Below are positions 8,012 to 18,716 of a stretch of 64,000 bases of DNA, in pieces. Source of the stretch: Stenotrophomonas sp. ASS1 (GTDB taxonomy: Bacteria > Pseudomonadota > Gammaproteobacteria > Xanthomonadales > Xanthomonadaceae); assembly GCF_004346925.1 (NCBI RefSeq), contig NZ_CP031167.1:3306001-3370000 (forward strand). Reading direction: 5' to 3'. Every line of letters starts with the position of its first letter. Positions within the stretch are counted from its first letter, which is position 1. Both the position numbers and the translations under genes were made by a program. Under the pieces are notes generated by a model, which saw nothing but the letters and a program-made list of their open reading frames with translations, did not search any database and was not told the origin of the DNA.

Positions 8012-9657
8012 GTGCATCGGTCCAACGCCCCGCCCGCCTTCCCGCGTTGGCGAACCTTCGCCGCTGGCGGCCGCAGCTGTCCACCGAAGCACTGATCACA
8101 CTGACCAGCCTGTTCTTCGCAGTGGCCGGCAATGGCCTGTTCTGGCACAGCGCGATGGCCAGCCATCCGGGCAGCCTGCGCTACGCGCTGTCGCTGCTGC
8201 TGTTGCTGCTCGGTGCGCACGGCGTGCTGCTGGGCATCCTGGTCTGGCGCTGGAACGCCAAGGTGGTGATCAGCCTGTTGCTGCTGGTGACCGCATTCGC
8301 TGCGCATTACATGAGCCGCTACCACATCTACCTGGATGCGGACATGCTGCGCAACGTGCTGGCGACCGATCCCAAGGAAAGCCGCGAGCTGATGACCATA
8401 TCGCTGGTGTGGCCGGTGCTGTTGCTGGCAGTGCTGCCGATGGCGGTGCTGTGGCGCGTGCAGCTGCGCCGCCGCAGCTGGGGCCGCAGCCTGCTCTGGC
8501 GCGTCGGCTTCCTGGTCGTGGCGGCAGTGACCGCGGTGGGCGGCGCATTGATCTCGTTCCAGGATGTCTCGGCACTGATGCGCAACCAGCGCGAAGTGCG
8601 CTACCTCGCGACACCGGCCAACGTGCTGCTGGGCATGCCGCGTGCACTGCGCGGTGACAACCCGGTGCAGCGCGCGCCGAAGCTGCCGATCGGCACCGAT
8701 GCCAAGGCCACCCCGCGCGCGCCGGCCAGCAAGCCGCGCCTGCTGGTGATCGTCATGGGCGAGACCGTGCGCGCGCAGAACTGGGGGCTCAACGGTGGCC
8801 GCAACACCACCCCGGAACTGGCGCAGGCCAGCGTGATCAATTTCCCGGACATGCACTCGTGCGGCACCAGCACCGAGGTTTCGCTGCCGTGCCTGTTCTC
8901 GCCATGGGGTCGTCACGACTACGACGAGAAGAAGATCCGCGCGCACCAGTCGTTGCTGCACGTATTGAACCGTGCCGGTATTACGCCGCTGTGGCGTGAC
9001 AACCAGTCCGGCTGCAAGGGCGTGTGCGAAGGCCTGGACTTCCAGTCATTATCCGATGCGACCACCCCGGGCCTGTGCGCTGACGGCCGCTGCATGGATG
9101 AAATCCTGCTGCAGGACCTGGCCACCCAGGTACGTGCAAAGCCGGGCGACCGCGTCGTGGTGCTGCATCAGCTGGGCAACCACGGCCCGGCCTACTTCGA
9201 GCGCTACCCGCCCGCGTTCCGCCGCTTCACCCCCACCTGCGATACCCGCGACATCGGCCGCTGCTCGCGCGAAGAGATCACCAACAGTTACGACAATGCC
9301 GTGCTGTACACCGATCACTTCCTGACCAAGACCATCGGTACGCTGCAGGGCATGCAGGACTACGACACGGCGATGCTCTACCTGTCCGACCACGGCGAGT
9401 CGCTGGGCGAGAAGGGCCTGTTCCTGCATGGCGTGCCCTACGCCATCGCGCCGGCCGAGCAGACCCGGGTACCGATGACGATGTGGTTCTCGCAGGGCTT
9501 CGCCAGCAGCCGCGGGCTGGACCTGCAGTGCGTGCGCAAGCGTTCGGCGGCCTACACCGACCATGACAACCTGTTCCCGTCGGTGCTGGGCCTGATGCAG
9601 GTGAAGACCTCGCTGTACGAGCGCGACCGCGACGTGTTCGCCAACTGCGAGGGTTGA
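8008..9657 (+). CDS. eptA: Phosphoethanolamine--lipid A transferase (EptA/MCR family)
   Basis: A 549-residue inner-membrane sulfatase-fold enzyme that transfers phosphoethanolamine from phosphatidylethanolamine to lipid A, lowering surface negative charge. Five N-terminal transmembrane helices are followed from about residue 240 by the periplasmic catalytic domain. Zinc-site and catalytic motifs are visible: MGETVRAQN (E252), CGTSTEVSLPC with nucleophile T289 and a C285-C295 disulfide, HQLGNHGP, and SDHGESLGE. Three further cysteine pairs occur (CKGVC, CADGRC, CDTRDIGRC), as in MCR/EptA proteins. It overlaps the PAP2 gene by four bases. Products of such genes confer polymyxin tolerance. Sequence alone does not tell lipid A specificity from core-heptose specificity. 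Confidence 0.9.
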   Translation: MSASVQRPARLPALANLRRWRPQLSTEALITLTSLFFAVAGNGLFWHSAMASHPGSLRYALSLLLLLLGAHGVLLGILVWRWNAKVVISLLLLVTAFAAHYMSRYHIYLDADMLRNVLATDPKESRELMTISLVWPVLLLAVLPMAVLWRVQLRRRSWGRSLLWRVGFLVVAAVTAVGGALISFQDVSALMRNQREVRYLATPANVLLGMPRALRGDNPVQRAPKLPIGTDAKATPRAPASKPRLLVIVMGETVRAQNWGLNGGRNTTPELAQASVINFPDMHSCGTSTEVSLPCLFSPWGRHDYDEKKIRAHQSLLHVLNRAGITPLWRDNQSGCKGVCEGLDFQSLSDATTPGLCADGRCMDEILLQDLATQVRAKPGDRVVVLHQLGNHGPAYFERYPPAFRRFTPTCDTRDIGRCSREEITNSYDNAVLYTDHFLTKTIGTLQGMQDYDTAMLYLSDHGESLGEKGLFLHGVPYAIAPAEQTRVPMTMWFSQGFASSRGLDLQCVRKRSAAYTDHDNLFPSVLGLMQVKTSLYERDRDVFANCEG

Positions 9658-9662
9658 GGGTT

Positions 9663-10213
9663 GTTCGGCAGGGCTTGCAGCCCTGCACCTGCAGAGGCAA
9701 CCGCAACCGCAACGGCCGAAGCAGCAGCAACAGCGTGCATTCCGTGGGATGGCGGGGTGGGTCCGGTGGCGGGGGACGCCGTGAATCCGTCCCTGGAGGC
9801 TTGGCAGCCGCATCCATGCGGCTGACACCCCCGCCACCGGACCCACCCCGCCTTCGACAGTTTTCCGCGATCTGATGGAACGGCCTTGGGGTCAGATCCG
9901 TTTTCCGGAGGAAACCGGATCTGACCCCAGATTCATTTCGATATCTGACAGATGTGTCGACCAAGGTCGACACCTACCCACAGCACACGGAATCTGTCGG
10001 AGGTGGGGCGGTGTCGGAGTGCGGGGTGTCAGCCGCATGGATCGGTGTCGGAGTGCGGGGTGTCAGCCGCATGGATGCGGCTGCCAAGCCTACAGGGACG
10101 TACTTGCGGCGTCCCCGCACTCCGACACCGCCCCGCCAAACCACGGAATACCCGCTTCTGACGTTGACGTTGCTTGAAGGCTTCGGCAGGTGCAGGGCGC
10201 AGCCCTGCCGAAC
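9663..10213. repeat. Composite palindromic intergenic element, copy 1 (uninterrupted)
   Basis: This 551-bp block fills the space between eptA and the M2 peptidase gene. Its ends are inverted: it opens with TTCGGCAGGGC plus a GCAGGG/CCCTGC hairpin and closes with the complementary arrangement. Inside are hexamer-like CAACCG/CAACAG tracts on the left and ACGTTG repeats on the right, and CCGTGGG-type boxes. It also holds a perfect 25-bp stem at 9752-9776/9829-9853, a GGGGTCAGATC hairpin (9889-9928), a SMAG GTCGACC palindrome (9955-9977), and a second perfect 22-bp stem at 10005-10026/10113-10134. The same modules recur in reverse order at 60156-62280. Confidence 0.8.
9752..9853. repeat. 25-bp perfect inverted repeat with nested hairpin loop
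   Basis: Arms 9752-9776 and 9829-9853 are exact complements, separated by 52 bases. The loop contains its own small hairpin (AGCCGCAT/ATGCGGCT). Together they could form a very stable RNA or cruciform structure. No protein frame of credible composition uses it. Confidence 0.85.
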
Positions 10214-10291
10214 CCAACCGACTTCCGCCACTTGCGGTGGCAGCGACGGCCCACTAGCCTTCGGCCGTCGTTCACCACCCAAGGACCTCCC

Positions 10292-12256
10292 GTGAAACAC
10301 CGTCATCTCCTGCTGGCCTCGGCAATCGCCGCCGCCACGCTGGCCCTGGCCGCCTGCAAGAAGGAAGCTGCCCCAGGCACCGATACCGCCAGCAGCAGCG
10401 CCCCGGCCGGCGAAACCGCCGACCAGTTCGTGGCCCGCATCAATACCGAGTTCAAGGCCGCCTACCCGGAGATGACCTCGGCGCAGTGGCTGTCCTCCAC
10501 GTACATCAACAGTGATTCGGAACGCATCGCGGCCAAGGCCAACGAGCGCTCGCTGACCCAGCTCAACAGCTGGATCGAACAGGCCGCCAAGTTCGACGGC
10601 AAGCCGATGAGCGAGGACAGCAAGCGCGCGATCCACCTGCTGAAGCTGATGTCCTCGATGCCGGCACCGCGTGACCCGGCCAAGCTGGCCGAGCTGACCC
10701 AGATCGCCACCCGCATGGAAGGCAGCTACGGTGCCGGCAAGTACTGCACCGATGCCAACGATCCCAACTCCTGCCGCCAGCTGGGCGAGCTGGAGCAGGT
10801 GCTGGCACGCAGCCGCGACTACGACAAGCAGCTCGACGCCTGGCAGGGCTGGCACAGCACCACCAGGAGCATGCGCGGCGACTACCAGAAGTTCGTCGGC
10901 CTGGTGAATGAAGGCGCCAAGGGCATGGGCTTCACCGATGCCGGCCAGATGTGGCGCAGCGGCTACGACATGCCGCCGGAGCAGATCGGCCCGGAAACCG
11001 ATCGCCTGTGGGAGCAGGTCAAGCCGATGTACGAGCAGCTGCACTGCTATGCACGCGGCAAGCTGGACAAGACCTACGGCAAGGACAAGGCCGAAGTGGG
11101 CAACGGCCTGATCGCCGCGCACCTGCTCGGCAACATGTGGCAGCAGGACTGGTCGAACCTGTGGGACCAGCTGGAACCGTACCCGGGTGCCGGCAGCCTG
11201 GACATCACCGCGGCGCTGGAAAAGCAGTACCAGACCAACCTGAGCGCAGCGCTGGCCAAGGCCGGCAAGGACGCCAACGTAGCGGCGCAGTACAAGGCAC
11301 AGCGCGAGGCCGAACTGCGTACCGCCAAGCAGATGACCGAGCGCGCACAGGACTTCTACGTGTCGCTGGGCATGCCGTCGCTGCCGCAGTCGTACTGGGA
11401 AAAGACCCAGTTCATCAAGCCCGACGATCGCGACGTGGTCTGCCACGCCAGCGCCTGGGACATGAACATGGAAGGCGACGTGCGCACCAAGATGTGCATC
11501 AAGCCGAACGAAGAGAACTTCACCACCATCTACCACGAGCTGGGCCACATCTATTACGACCTGGCCTACAACCCGCTTCCGCCGCTGTTCCAGGGCGGTG
11601 CCAACGATGGCTTCCATGAGGCGATCGGCGACACCATCGTGCTGGCGATGACGCCCAAGTACCTCAGCTCGATCGGCCTGGTCGATGCGCCGACCGAAAG
11701 CCGCGAGGCGGTCATCAACAACCAGATGCGCATGGCACTGTCGGGCGTGTCGTTCCTGCCGTTCGGGCTGATGATCGACCGCTGGCGCTGGGGCGTGTTC
11801 GACGGTTCGATCACCGCCGACAACTACAACAAGGCATGGTGGGACCTGAAGGCCAAGTACCAGGGCGTGGCACCGGCCAGCACCCGTGGCGAAGAATTCT
11901 TCGATCCGGGCGCGAAGTACCACGTGCCGGGCAACACCCCGTACACCCGCTACTTCCTGGCGCGCATCCTGCAGTTCCAGTTCTACAAGGGCCTGTGCGA
12001 CGCGTCCGGCTACAAGGGCCCGCTGCATGAGTGCACCTTCTACGGCAACAAGGAAGCCGGCCAGAAGTACTGGGCGATGCTGAGCAAGGGTGCCAGCCAG
12101 CCGTGGCAGGCCACGCTGAAGGAGCTGACCGGTACCGACAAGCTCGATGCCGGCCCGATGATCGAGTACTTCACCCCGGTCAACGAGTGGCTGAAGCAGC
12201 AGAACGAAGGCCAGATGTGCGGCTGGCAGGCCAACGCGGCCCCGGCGGCGAATTGA
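10292..12256 (+). CDS. Peptidase M2 family (ACE-like) zinc dipeptidyl carboxypeptidase lipoprotein
   Basis: A 654-residue secreted metallopeptidase of the angiotensin-converting-enzyme family. The GTG start at 10292 follows AAGGACC and opens a lipoprotein signal (LALAAC, lipidated Cys near residue 22). The M2 catalytic signature is clear: HELGH with H415 and H419 as zinc ligands and E416 as the general base. The third ligand, a Glu, is in GANDGFHEAIGDTI about 25 residues later. Downstream SFLPFGLMIDRWRWGVFDG and FYKGLCDASGY match the conserved ACE core. Length fits bacterial M2 enzymes. It probably acts in the periplasm on oligopeptides. The last 50 or so bases and its terminator are duplicated just downstream. 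Confidence 0.93.
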   Translation: MKHRHLLLASAIAAATLALAACKKEAAPGTDTASSSAPAGETADQFVARINTEFKAAYPEMTSAQWLSSTYINSDSERIAAKANERSLTQLNSWIEQAAKFDGKPMSEDSKRAIHLLKLMSSMPAPRDPAKLAELTQIATRMEGSYGAGKYCTDANDPNSCRQLGELEQVLARSRDYDKQLDAWQGWHSTTRSMRGDYQKFVGLVNEGAKGMGFTDAGQMWRSGYDMPPEQIGPETDRLWEQVKPMYEQLHCYARGKLDKTYGKDKAEVGNGLIAAHLLGNMWQQDWSNLWDQLEPYPGAGSLDITAALEKQYQTNLSAALAKAGKDANVAAQYKAQREAELRTAKQMTERAQDFYVSLGMPSLPQSYWEKTQFIKPDDRDVVCHASAWDMNMEGDVRTKMCIKPNEENFTTIYHELGHIYYDLAYNPLPPLFQGGANDGFHEAIGDTIVLAMTPKYLSSIGLVDAPTESREAVINNQMRMALSGVSFLPFGLMIDRWRWGVFDGSITADNYNKAWWDLKAKYQGVAPASTRGEEFFDPGAKYHVPGNTPYTRYFLARILQFQFYKGLCDASGYKGPLHECTFYGNKEAGQKYWAMLSKGASQPWQATLKELTGTDKLDAGPMIEYFTPVNEWLKQQNEGQMCGWQANAAPAAN

Positions 12257-12543
12257 GAAAAGGGGCGGGTCCGCGAGGATCCGCCCCTTTCCGGTAGTGC
12301 CGGCCGCTGGCCGGCAACTGCACGGTGGACATCTGTCTGGCAGCCGGCCAGCGGCCGGCTCTACCGAAACAGCAATCAAACGAAGGCCAGATGTGCGGCT
12401 GGCAGGCCAACGCGGCCCCGGCGGCGAAATGAGAAAAGGGGCGGGTCCGCGAGGATCCGCCCCTTTCCGGTAGTGCCGGCCGCTGGCCGGCAACCACGCG
12501 ATGAAGACCCAACGGGCAGCCGGCCAGCGGCCGGCTCTACCGA
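12203..12543. repeat. Tandem duplication of gene 3' end, terminator and SMAG pair
   Basis: The segment starting AACGAAGGCCAG at 12203 (last 18 codons of the M2 peptidase gene) recurs at 12379 with an offset of 176 bp. Each copy carries the coding tail, the stop region, the GGGGCGG terminator hairpin (12258-12290 and 12434-12465) and a head-to-head pair of GTAGTGCCGGCC-type SMAGs (12294-12364 and 12470-12540). The second copy has one base altered around the stop (AAATGA for AATTGA). The copied coding tail has no upstream gene body, so it is a relic. Confidence 0.88.
12258..12290 (+). terminator. Terminator-like hairpin after the M2 peptidase gene (first copy)
   Basis: Two bases after the stop, AAAAGGGGCGG and its complement CCGCCCCTTT form a strong stem around GGTCCGCGAGGATCC-type sequence. 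The A-rich left and T-ending right arms are consistent with bidirectional termination. An identical hairpin recurs at 12434-12465. Confidence 0.7.
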
Positions 12544-12551
12544 AAAGCCTG

Positions 12552-12944
12552 TCAGCTGTTCTTCTTCGCCGCCATCGCCGCAGCCAGCTCGGCCTTGAAT
12601 TCCTCGAAGGTCTGGCCCTTCTCCTTCGCTTCGGCCTGCGCGGCATCGCGCAGCGCATCGGAGTACATCAGGCGCACCGGCGTGCCGTTGCGCTCGTGCA
12701 GTTCACCGGCCTGCATGATCAGCGCCAGCACCTGCGCAGCGCTCTCGCTGTGGCCAGCGATGCGGCCGTCCATGCCCAGCACCCATTCGCCGTCACGGCG
12801 CACGACACCGGCCAGCAGGGTGCGCTGCGCATCGCGCAGCTCGGCATGCGGTTCCACCGGCGATGCCTGCGCGGCGGCCTTGTTGGCGGCCTGCTTTTCC
12901 TGGCGACGGCGCTGGTCGCGGCGGGTCTTGGAGCTGGTGGACAT
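12552..12944 (-). CDS. Conserved hypothetical protein with basic N-terminus
   Basis: A 130-residue protein I do not recognise as a named family. The start at 12944 (MSTSSKTRRDQRRRQEK) gives a strongly basic, helix-prone first 25 residues. The middle region (VVRRDGEWVLGMDGRIAGHSESAAQVLALIMQ) looks like a compact folded domain. The C-terminal Ala/Glu/Lys helix ends FEEFKAELAAAMAAKKNS. No signal peptide, membrane segment or catalytic motif is evident. It lies immediately downstream (in minus orientation) of the siderophore-interacting protein gene, 83 bp away, but a functional link is not supported by the sequence. Confidence 0.72.
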   Translation of the reverse strand: MSTSSKTRRDQRRRQEKQAANKAAAQASPVEPHAELRDAQRTLLAGVVRRDGEWVLGMDGRIAGHSESAAQVLALIMQAGELHERNGTPVRLMYSDALRDAAQAEAKEKGQTFEEFKAELAAAMAAKKNS

Positions 12945-13027
12945 GGTGCGGTACCGCTGCGAAGGGGGGCGCAAGGATAGCGCACCCCGCCCGCAGCGCT
13001 GCTTCACGCGTGCTCGATCCAGCATGG

Positions 13028-13924
13028 TCAGTCCAGCACCTTGCCGTGCCGCCAGTAGCCCATGAAGGTGATCGCGCGACGGTCCAGCCCGCAGTCACGC
13101 ACCAGATGGCGGCGGATCGCCATCACCGCCCCCGCCTCGCCCGCCACCCAGGCGTACAGCGGCCCGGCCACGCAGGTGTCGGCCTGCTCCCAGAGGATCT
13201 GCGTATCGACGTCGATCTCCTCCAGCGCATCGCCAGCAGGCACGCTCGAGGTCGCTGACAGCCGTTCCTGGACCGCCTGCAGCAGCGGCTGGCCATAGGC
13301 GGCCTGCCCACGCGGCAACCACACCAGCTCGGCGGTGCCCGGCGCTTTCAACGGCACCGCATCGCCGGCCTGGGCCACTTCCAGCAACGCCAGCGTGCGC
13401 GGCGGATCAGGCATGGCCGCCAGCTCTTCGAGGATGCCCGCCACCGCAGGTAACGCCGTTTCATCGGCCACCAGCAGTACCTGGCCGACACCGGCCGGTG
13501 GCTTCCACTCCCAGCCTTCGCTGCTCTCGGCACAGTCGGCGTCGGGGGCCAGCAGCACCACGCGATCGCCCGGCCGTGCATGCATGGCCCAGCGCGAAGC
13601 GGGTCCGGTCACCCCGTGGATGACGAAATCGACATCGACCTCGCCCTGCTCCGCACGCAGCTGGCGGATGGTGTAGGTGCGCATCGGCGGGCGCTGATCG
13701 TCCGGCAGCGCCCGATAGCGTGGGTACCAGTCGTCACCGCTGGGGACCTGCGGCACCTCCTGGCCGGGCAAGGGGAAGAACACCTTGATGCGCTGATCCG
13801 GGCCTTCGGTTTTCATCCGCGCCACGTCGGCACCGGTGAACACCATGCGGTCCAGGGAAGGGGAGAGAACGCGGCGCTCCTTCAGCGCCACCTCGAACAG
13901 GCGGTAGGTCTGCTGCGCAGCCAT
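13028..13924 (-). CDS. Siderophore-interacting FAD/NAD(P)H ferric reductase (SIP family)
   Basis: A 298-residue cytoplasmic flavoprotein that reduces ferric siderophores to release iron. The FAD-binding domain shows RTYTIRQLRAEQGEVDVDFVIHG and GPASRWAMHARPGD, both diagnostic of the family. The NAD(P)H-binding half shows LLVADETALPAVAGILEEL and YAWVAGEAGAVMAIRRHLVRD, and the protein ends in FMGYWRHGKVLD as usual for SIP proteins. Length is typical. ATG 13924 begins MAAQQTYRLFEV. No siderophore uptake genes are adjacent; an MFS exporter follows on the same strand's upstream side (14066-15292). Iron regulation is likely in this family, but I could not identify a Fur box with confidence. Confidence 0.9.
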   Translation of the reverse strand: MAAQQTYRLFEVALKERRVLSPSLDRMVFTGADVARMKTEGPDQRIKVFFPLPGQEVPQVPSGDDWYPRYRALPDDQRPPMRTYTIRQLRAEQGEVDVDFVIHGVTGPASRWAMHARPGDRVVLLAPDADCAESSEGWEWKPPAGVGQVLLVADETALPAVAGILEELAAMPDPPRTLALLEVAQAGDAVPLKAPGTAELVWLPRGQAAYGQPLLQAVQERLSATSSVPAGDALEEIDVDTQILWEQADTCVAGPLYAWVAGEAGAVMAIRRHLVRDCGLDRRAITFMGYWRHGKVLD

Positions 13925-14065
13925 GGGGGAACCTCATGCAACGACATCGGATTGGCTGGCTGTCGTGCACCCGTGCACCGGCTGGCTGGAGTGCCCAGCC
14001 TAGTCCGGTGGTTTCCCGTCGCAAGCGCTGCCGGCGTCGCGGCCTGCCCTACCCCTGCACGCTGC

Positions 14066-15292
14066 TCAGTGACCCGTGCAGACTGCCTGCGCCGCACGTT
14101 CACGCTGGTGTTCCCAGTACCAGAACACGAAACCAGCACCGAAGAACGCAGCCTGGCCCAAGGCCAGGTGCAGCGGGCTGGCGCTCAGCAGCGGCGATAC
14201 CACGCCGGCCACCACGGTGCTGATCATCAGCTGCACGAAGGCCTGCAGCGACGAGGCCAGGCCGCGCTGGTGCGGGTACATGTCCAGCACCGCCAGCGCC
14301 AGGATCGGGAAGATCAGCGCCATGCCCATGCCGCCCAGGAAGATCGGCAGCACCGCCCACGGCAGCACGAACTGCGGGGCCAGCGCCACGTAGCCGACGT
14401 TCAACAGCACCGACAGCGCGCACAGGCCGAAACCGATGGCGACCTGGCGGGTAGGCGTGGTGTGCCCGGCCATGCGCCCAGACAGGTACGAGCCGGTGGT
14501 CATGCCGCCGATGGTGGGGATGAACAGCCAGGCGAAGCCGCCCTCGCCCAGATGCAGGTGCTGCATCACGAACACCGGCGCCGAGGAGATGTACAGGAAG
14601 ATGCCACCGAAGCCGATGCTGCCGGCCAGCGCCAGGCGCAGGAAGCGCGGGTTGAAGCCGATGCGCAGGTAATCACGCATCAACGTGCGCGGCGACAACG
14701 GCACGCGCGCTTCAACCGGATGGGTCTCCGGCAGGTAGCGCGCAGTGGCCGCCAGCAGGACCAGCCCGAACACCACCAGGAACCAGAAGATCAGCGGCCA
14801 GCCGGCGCCACTGAGCAGGATCCAGCCACCGATGATCGGTGCGATGGCCGGGGCGATGCCGAACAGCATCGACACCTGGCTCATCAGGCGCTGCGCGTCG
14901 TGGCCATGGTAGAGATCGCGGATCACCGCTCGGCCGACGATCATGCCGACACCTGCCGACAGGCCCTGCAGTGCGCGGAAGCCCAGCAGCGTGGTCAGGT
15001 CAGTGGACAGCGCACAGCCGACCGAGGCGCCGACGAACACCACCAGGCCGCCGAGGATCACCCGCTTGCGGCCCCAGGCATCGGACAGCGGGCCGTGCGC
15101 CAGGCTCATCAGGCCGTAGAACAGCAGGTACACGCTGATGGTCTGTTGCACCGCCACTTCGTCCACCGCCAAGCGCTGGGCCAGCTGCGGGAACGCCGGG
15201 AAGATGGTGTCGATCGAGAACGGACCGAACATGGCCAGACCGGCGAGCAGCAGGGCCATGCGGCGGGTGGAGGGAGCAACAGCGGCGGTCAT
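14066..15292 (-). CDS. MFS drug-efflux transporter, Bcr/CflA family
   Basis: A 408-residue twelve-helix major facilitator protein. Features of the Bcr/CflA (DHA1) subfamily are visible: first helix LLAGLAMFGPFSIDTIFPAFP, motif A region GPLSDAWGRKRVILGG between helices 2 and 3, and the antiporter motif C region around LFGIAPAIAPIIGGWIL. I set the start at 15292 (MTAAVAPSTRR), where the protein aligns with the family's usual N-terminus; MALPDAF at 15316 is an alternative. Such pumps expel bicyclomycin, chloramphenicol, sulfonamides or cysteine; the substrate here is unknown. It is divergent from the riboswitch-controlled gcvP gene. Confidence 0.88.
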   Translation of the reverse strand: MTAAVAPSTRRMALLLAGLAMFGPFSIDTIFPAFPQLAQRLAVDEVAVQQTISVYLLFYGLMSLAHGPLSDAWGRKRVILGGLVVFVGASVGCALSTDLTTLLGFRALQGLSAGVGMIVGRAVIRDLYHGHDAQRLMSQVSMLFGIAPAIAPIIGGWILLSGAGWPLIFWFLVVFGLVLLAATARYLPETHPVEARVPLSPRTLMRDYLRIGFNPRFLRLALAGSIGFGGIFLYISSAPVFVMQHLHLGEGGFAWLFIPTIGGMTTGSYLSGRMAGHTTPTRQVAIGFGLCALSVLLNVGYVALAPQFVLPWAVLPIFLGGMGMALIFPILALAVLDMYPHQRGLASSLQAFVQLMISTVVAGVVSPLLSASPLHLALGQAAFFGAGFVFWYWEHQRERAAQAVCTGH

Positions 15293-15504
15293 GGGGAAGG
15301 CGTCCGGCAGGGCCATGCGCGGCACGCACGGCGGGCGCCGGTCCCCTTCTGCAGGGACGGCGCCAGATGAATTCGGGTATCCGCCCATCATAGGTGGGGA
15401 TTGCGACCGATGCCATGCAGCTGTGCACAAAACGCACGGCCGGGCCATCGGCCATTCAGGCGCGGCGGCCATGCCTGGAGGCGGCCGGCGGGCTCGCAAC
15501 GGGC

Positions 15505-15510
15505 TATAAT
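15505..15510 (+). promoter_or_regulatory. Predicted -10 box (TATAAT) of the gcvP riboswitch promoter
   Basis: A perfect TATAAT lies about ten bases before the first riboswitch helix. No convincing -35 hexamer is seen in the GC-rich sequence upstream. Transcription would start near 15517, directly ahead of the aptamer. Confidence 0.55.
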
Positions 15511-15519
15511 CAGCGGGCA

Positions 15520-15690
15520 ACACGGTGGGAGAAGCGGAACACCGCTGCCGAAGGCGCAACGCCCGTAATCGCTCAGGCCCGATACCACCCGTAACAGAAC
15601 TCTGGAGAGACCGGTTCGATCCGGCGCCGAAGGGGCACGAAGCTGCGGTCCGCCGCGCTTTTAAACTCTCAGGCAAAAGGACAGAGGGGC
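15520..15690 (+). promoter_or_regulatory. Tandem glycine riboswitch
   Basis: Two glycine aptamers lie in series. The first (about 15524-15590) has GGGAGA, then GCCGAAGG and GCTCAGGC. The second (about 15600-15686) has CTGGAGAGACC, GCCGAAGGGGCA and the canonical ending AAACTCTCAGGCAAAAGGAC with AGAG. This is the classic gcv-type arrangement in which glycine binding turns on the glycine cleavage genes. The linker and 3' platform (GGGGCGCCCC at about 15687 and a GCCG/CGGC hairpin) lie before the gcvP start at 15757. Confidence 0.95.
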
Positions 15691-15756
15691 GCCCCGCAGA
15701 CCGCCGACCGGCGGCTTGTGCCCGTGCGTGTGCCCTTTCCTGACGGATCCTTCGCC

Positions 15757-18624
<2,868 letters not shown>

Positions 18625-18648
18625 TTCCTCGCTGCATCGGTAAACAGA

Positions 18649-18675
18649 ACGGCCCGCGCAAGCGGGCCGTTTTCA
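18649..18675 (+). terminator. Rho-independent terminator of gcvP
   Basis: AACGGCCCGC, loop GCAA, GCGGGCCGTT, then TTTC: a ten-pair stem followed by T residues, 25 bases after the gcvP stop. A small palindrome GTGTGGACC/GGTCCACAC (18682-18701) follows. Confidence 0.88.
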
Positions 18676-18716
18676 TAAGCGCGTGTGGACCAAGGTCCAC
18701 ACCCACAAACATCCGA

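Noticed and set aside
9974-12658. An 894-codon minus-strand open frame across the M2 peptidase gene
   Set aside because: It runs antisense to a complete M2 peptidase with an intact zinc motif and reads into repeats at both ends; low-complexity composition.
15610-15625. tRNA-like GGTTCGATCC in the gcvP leader
   Set aside because: It belongs to the second glycine aptamer; the flanking sequence does not form a cloverleaf.
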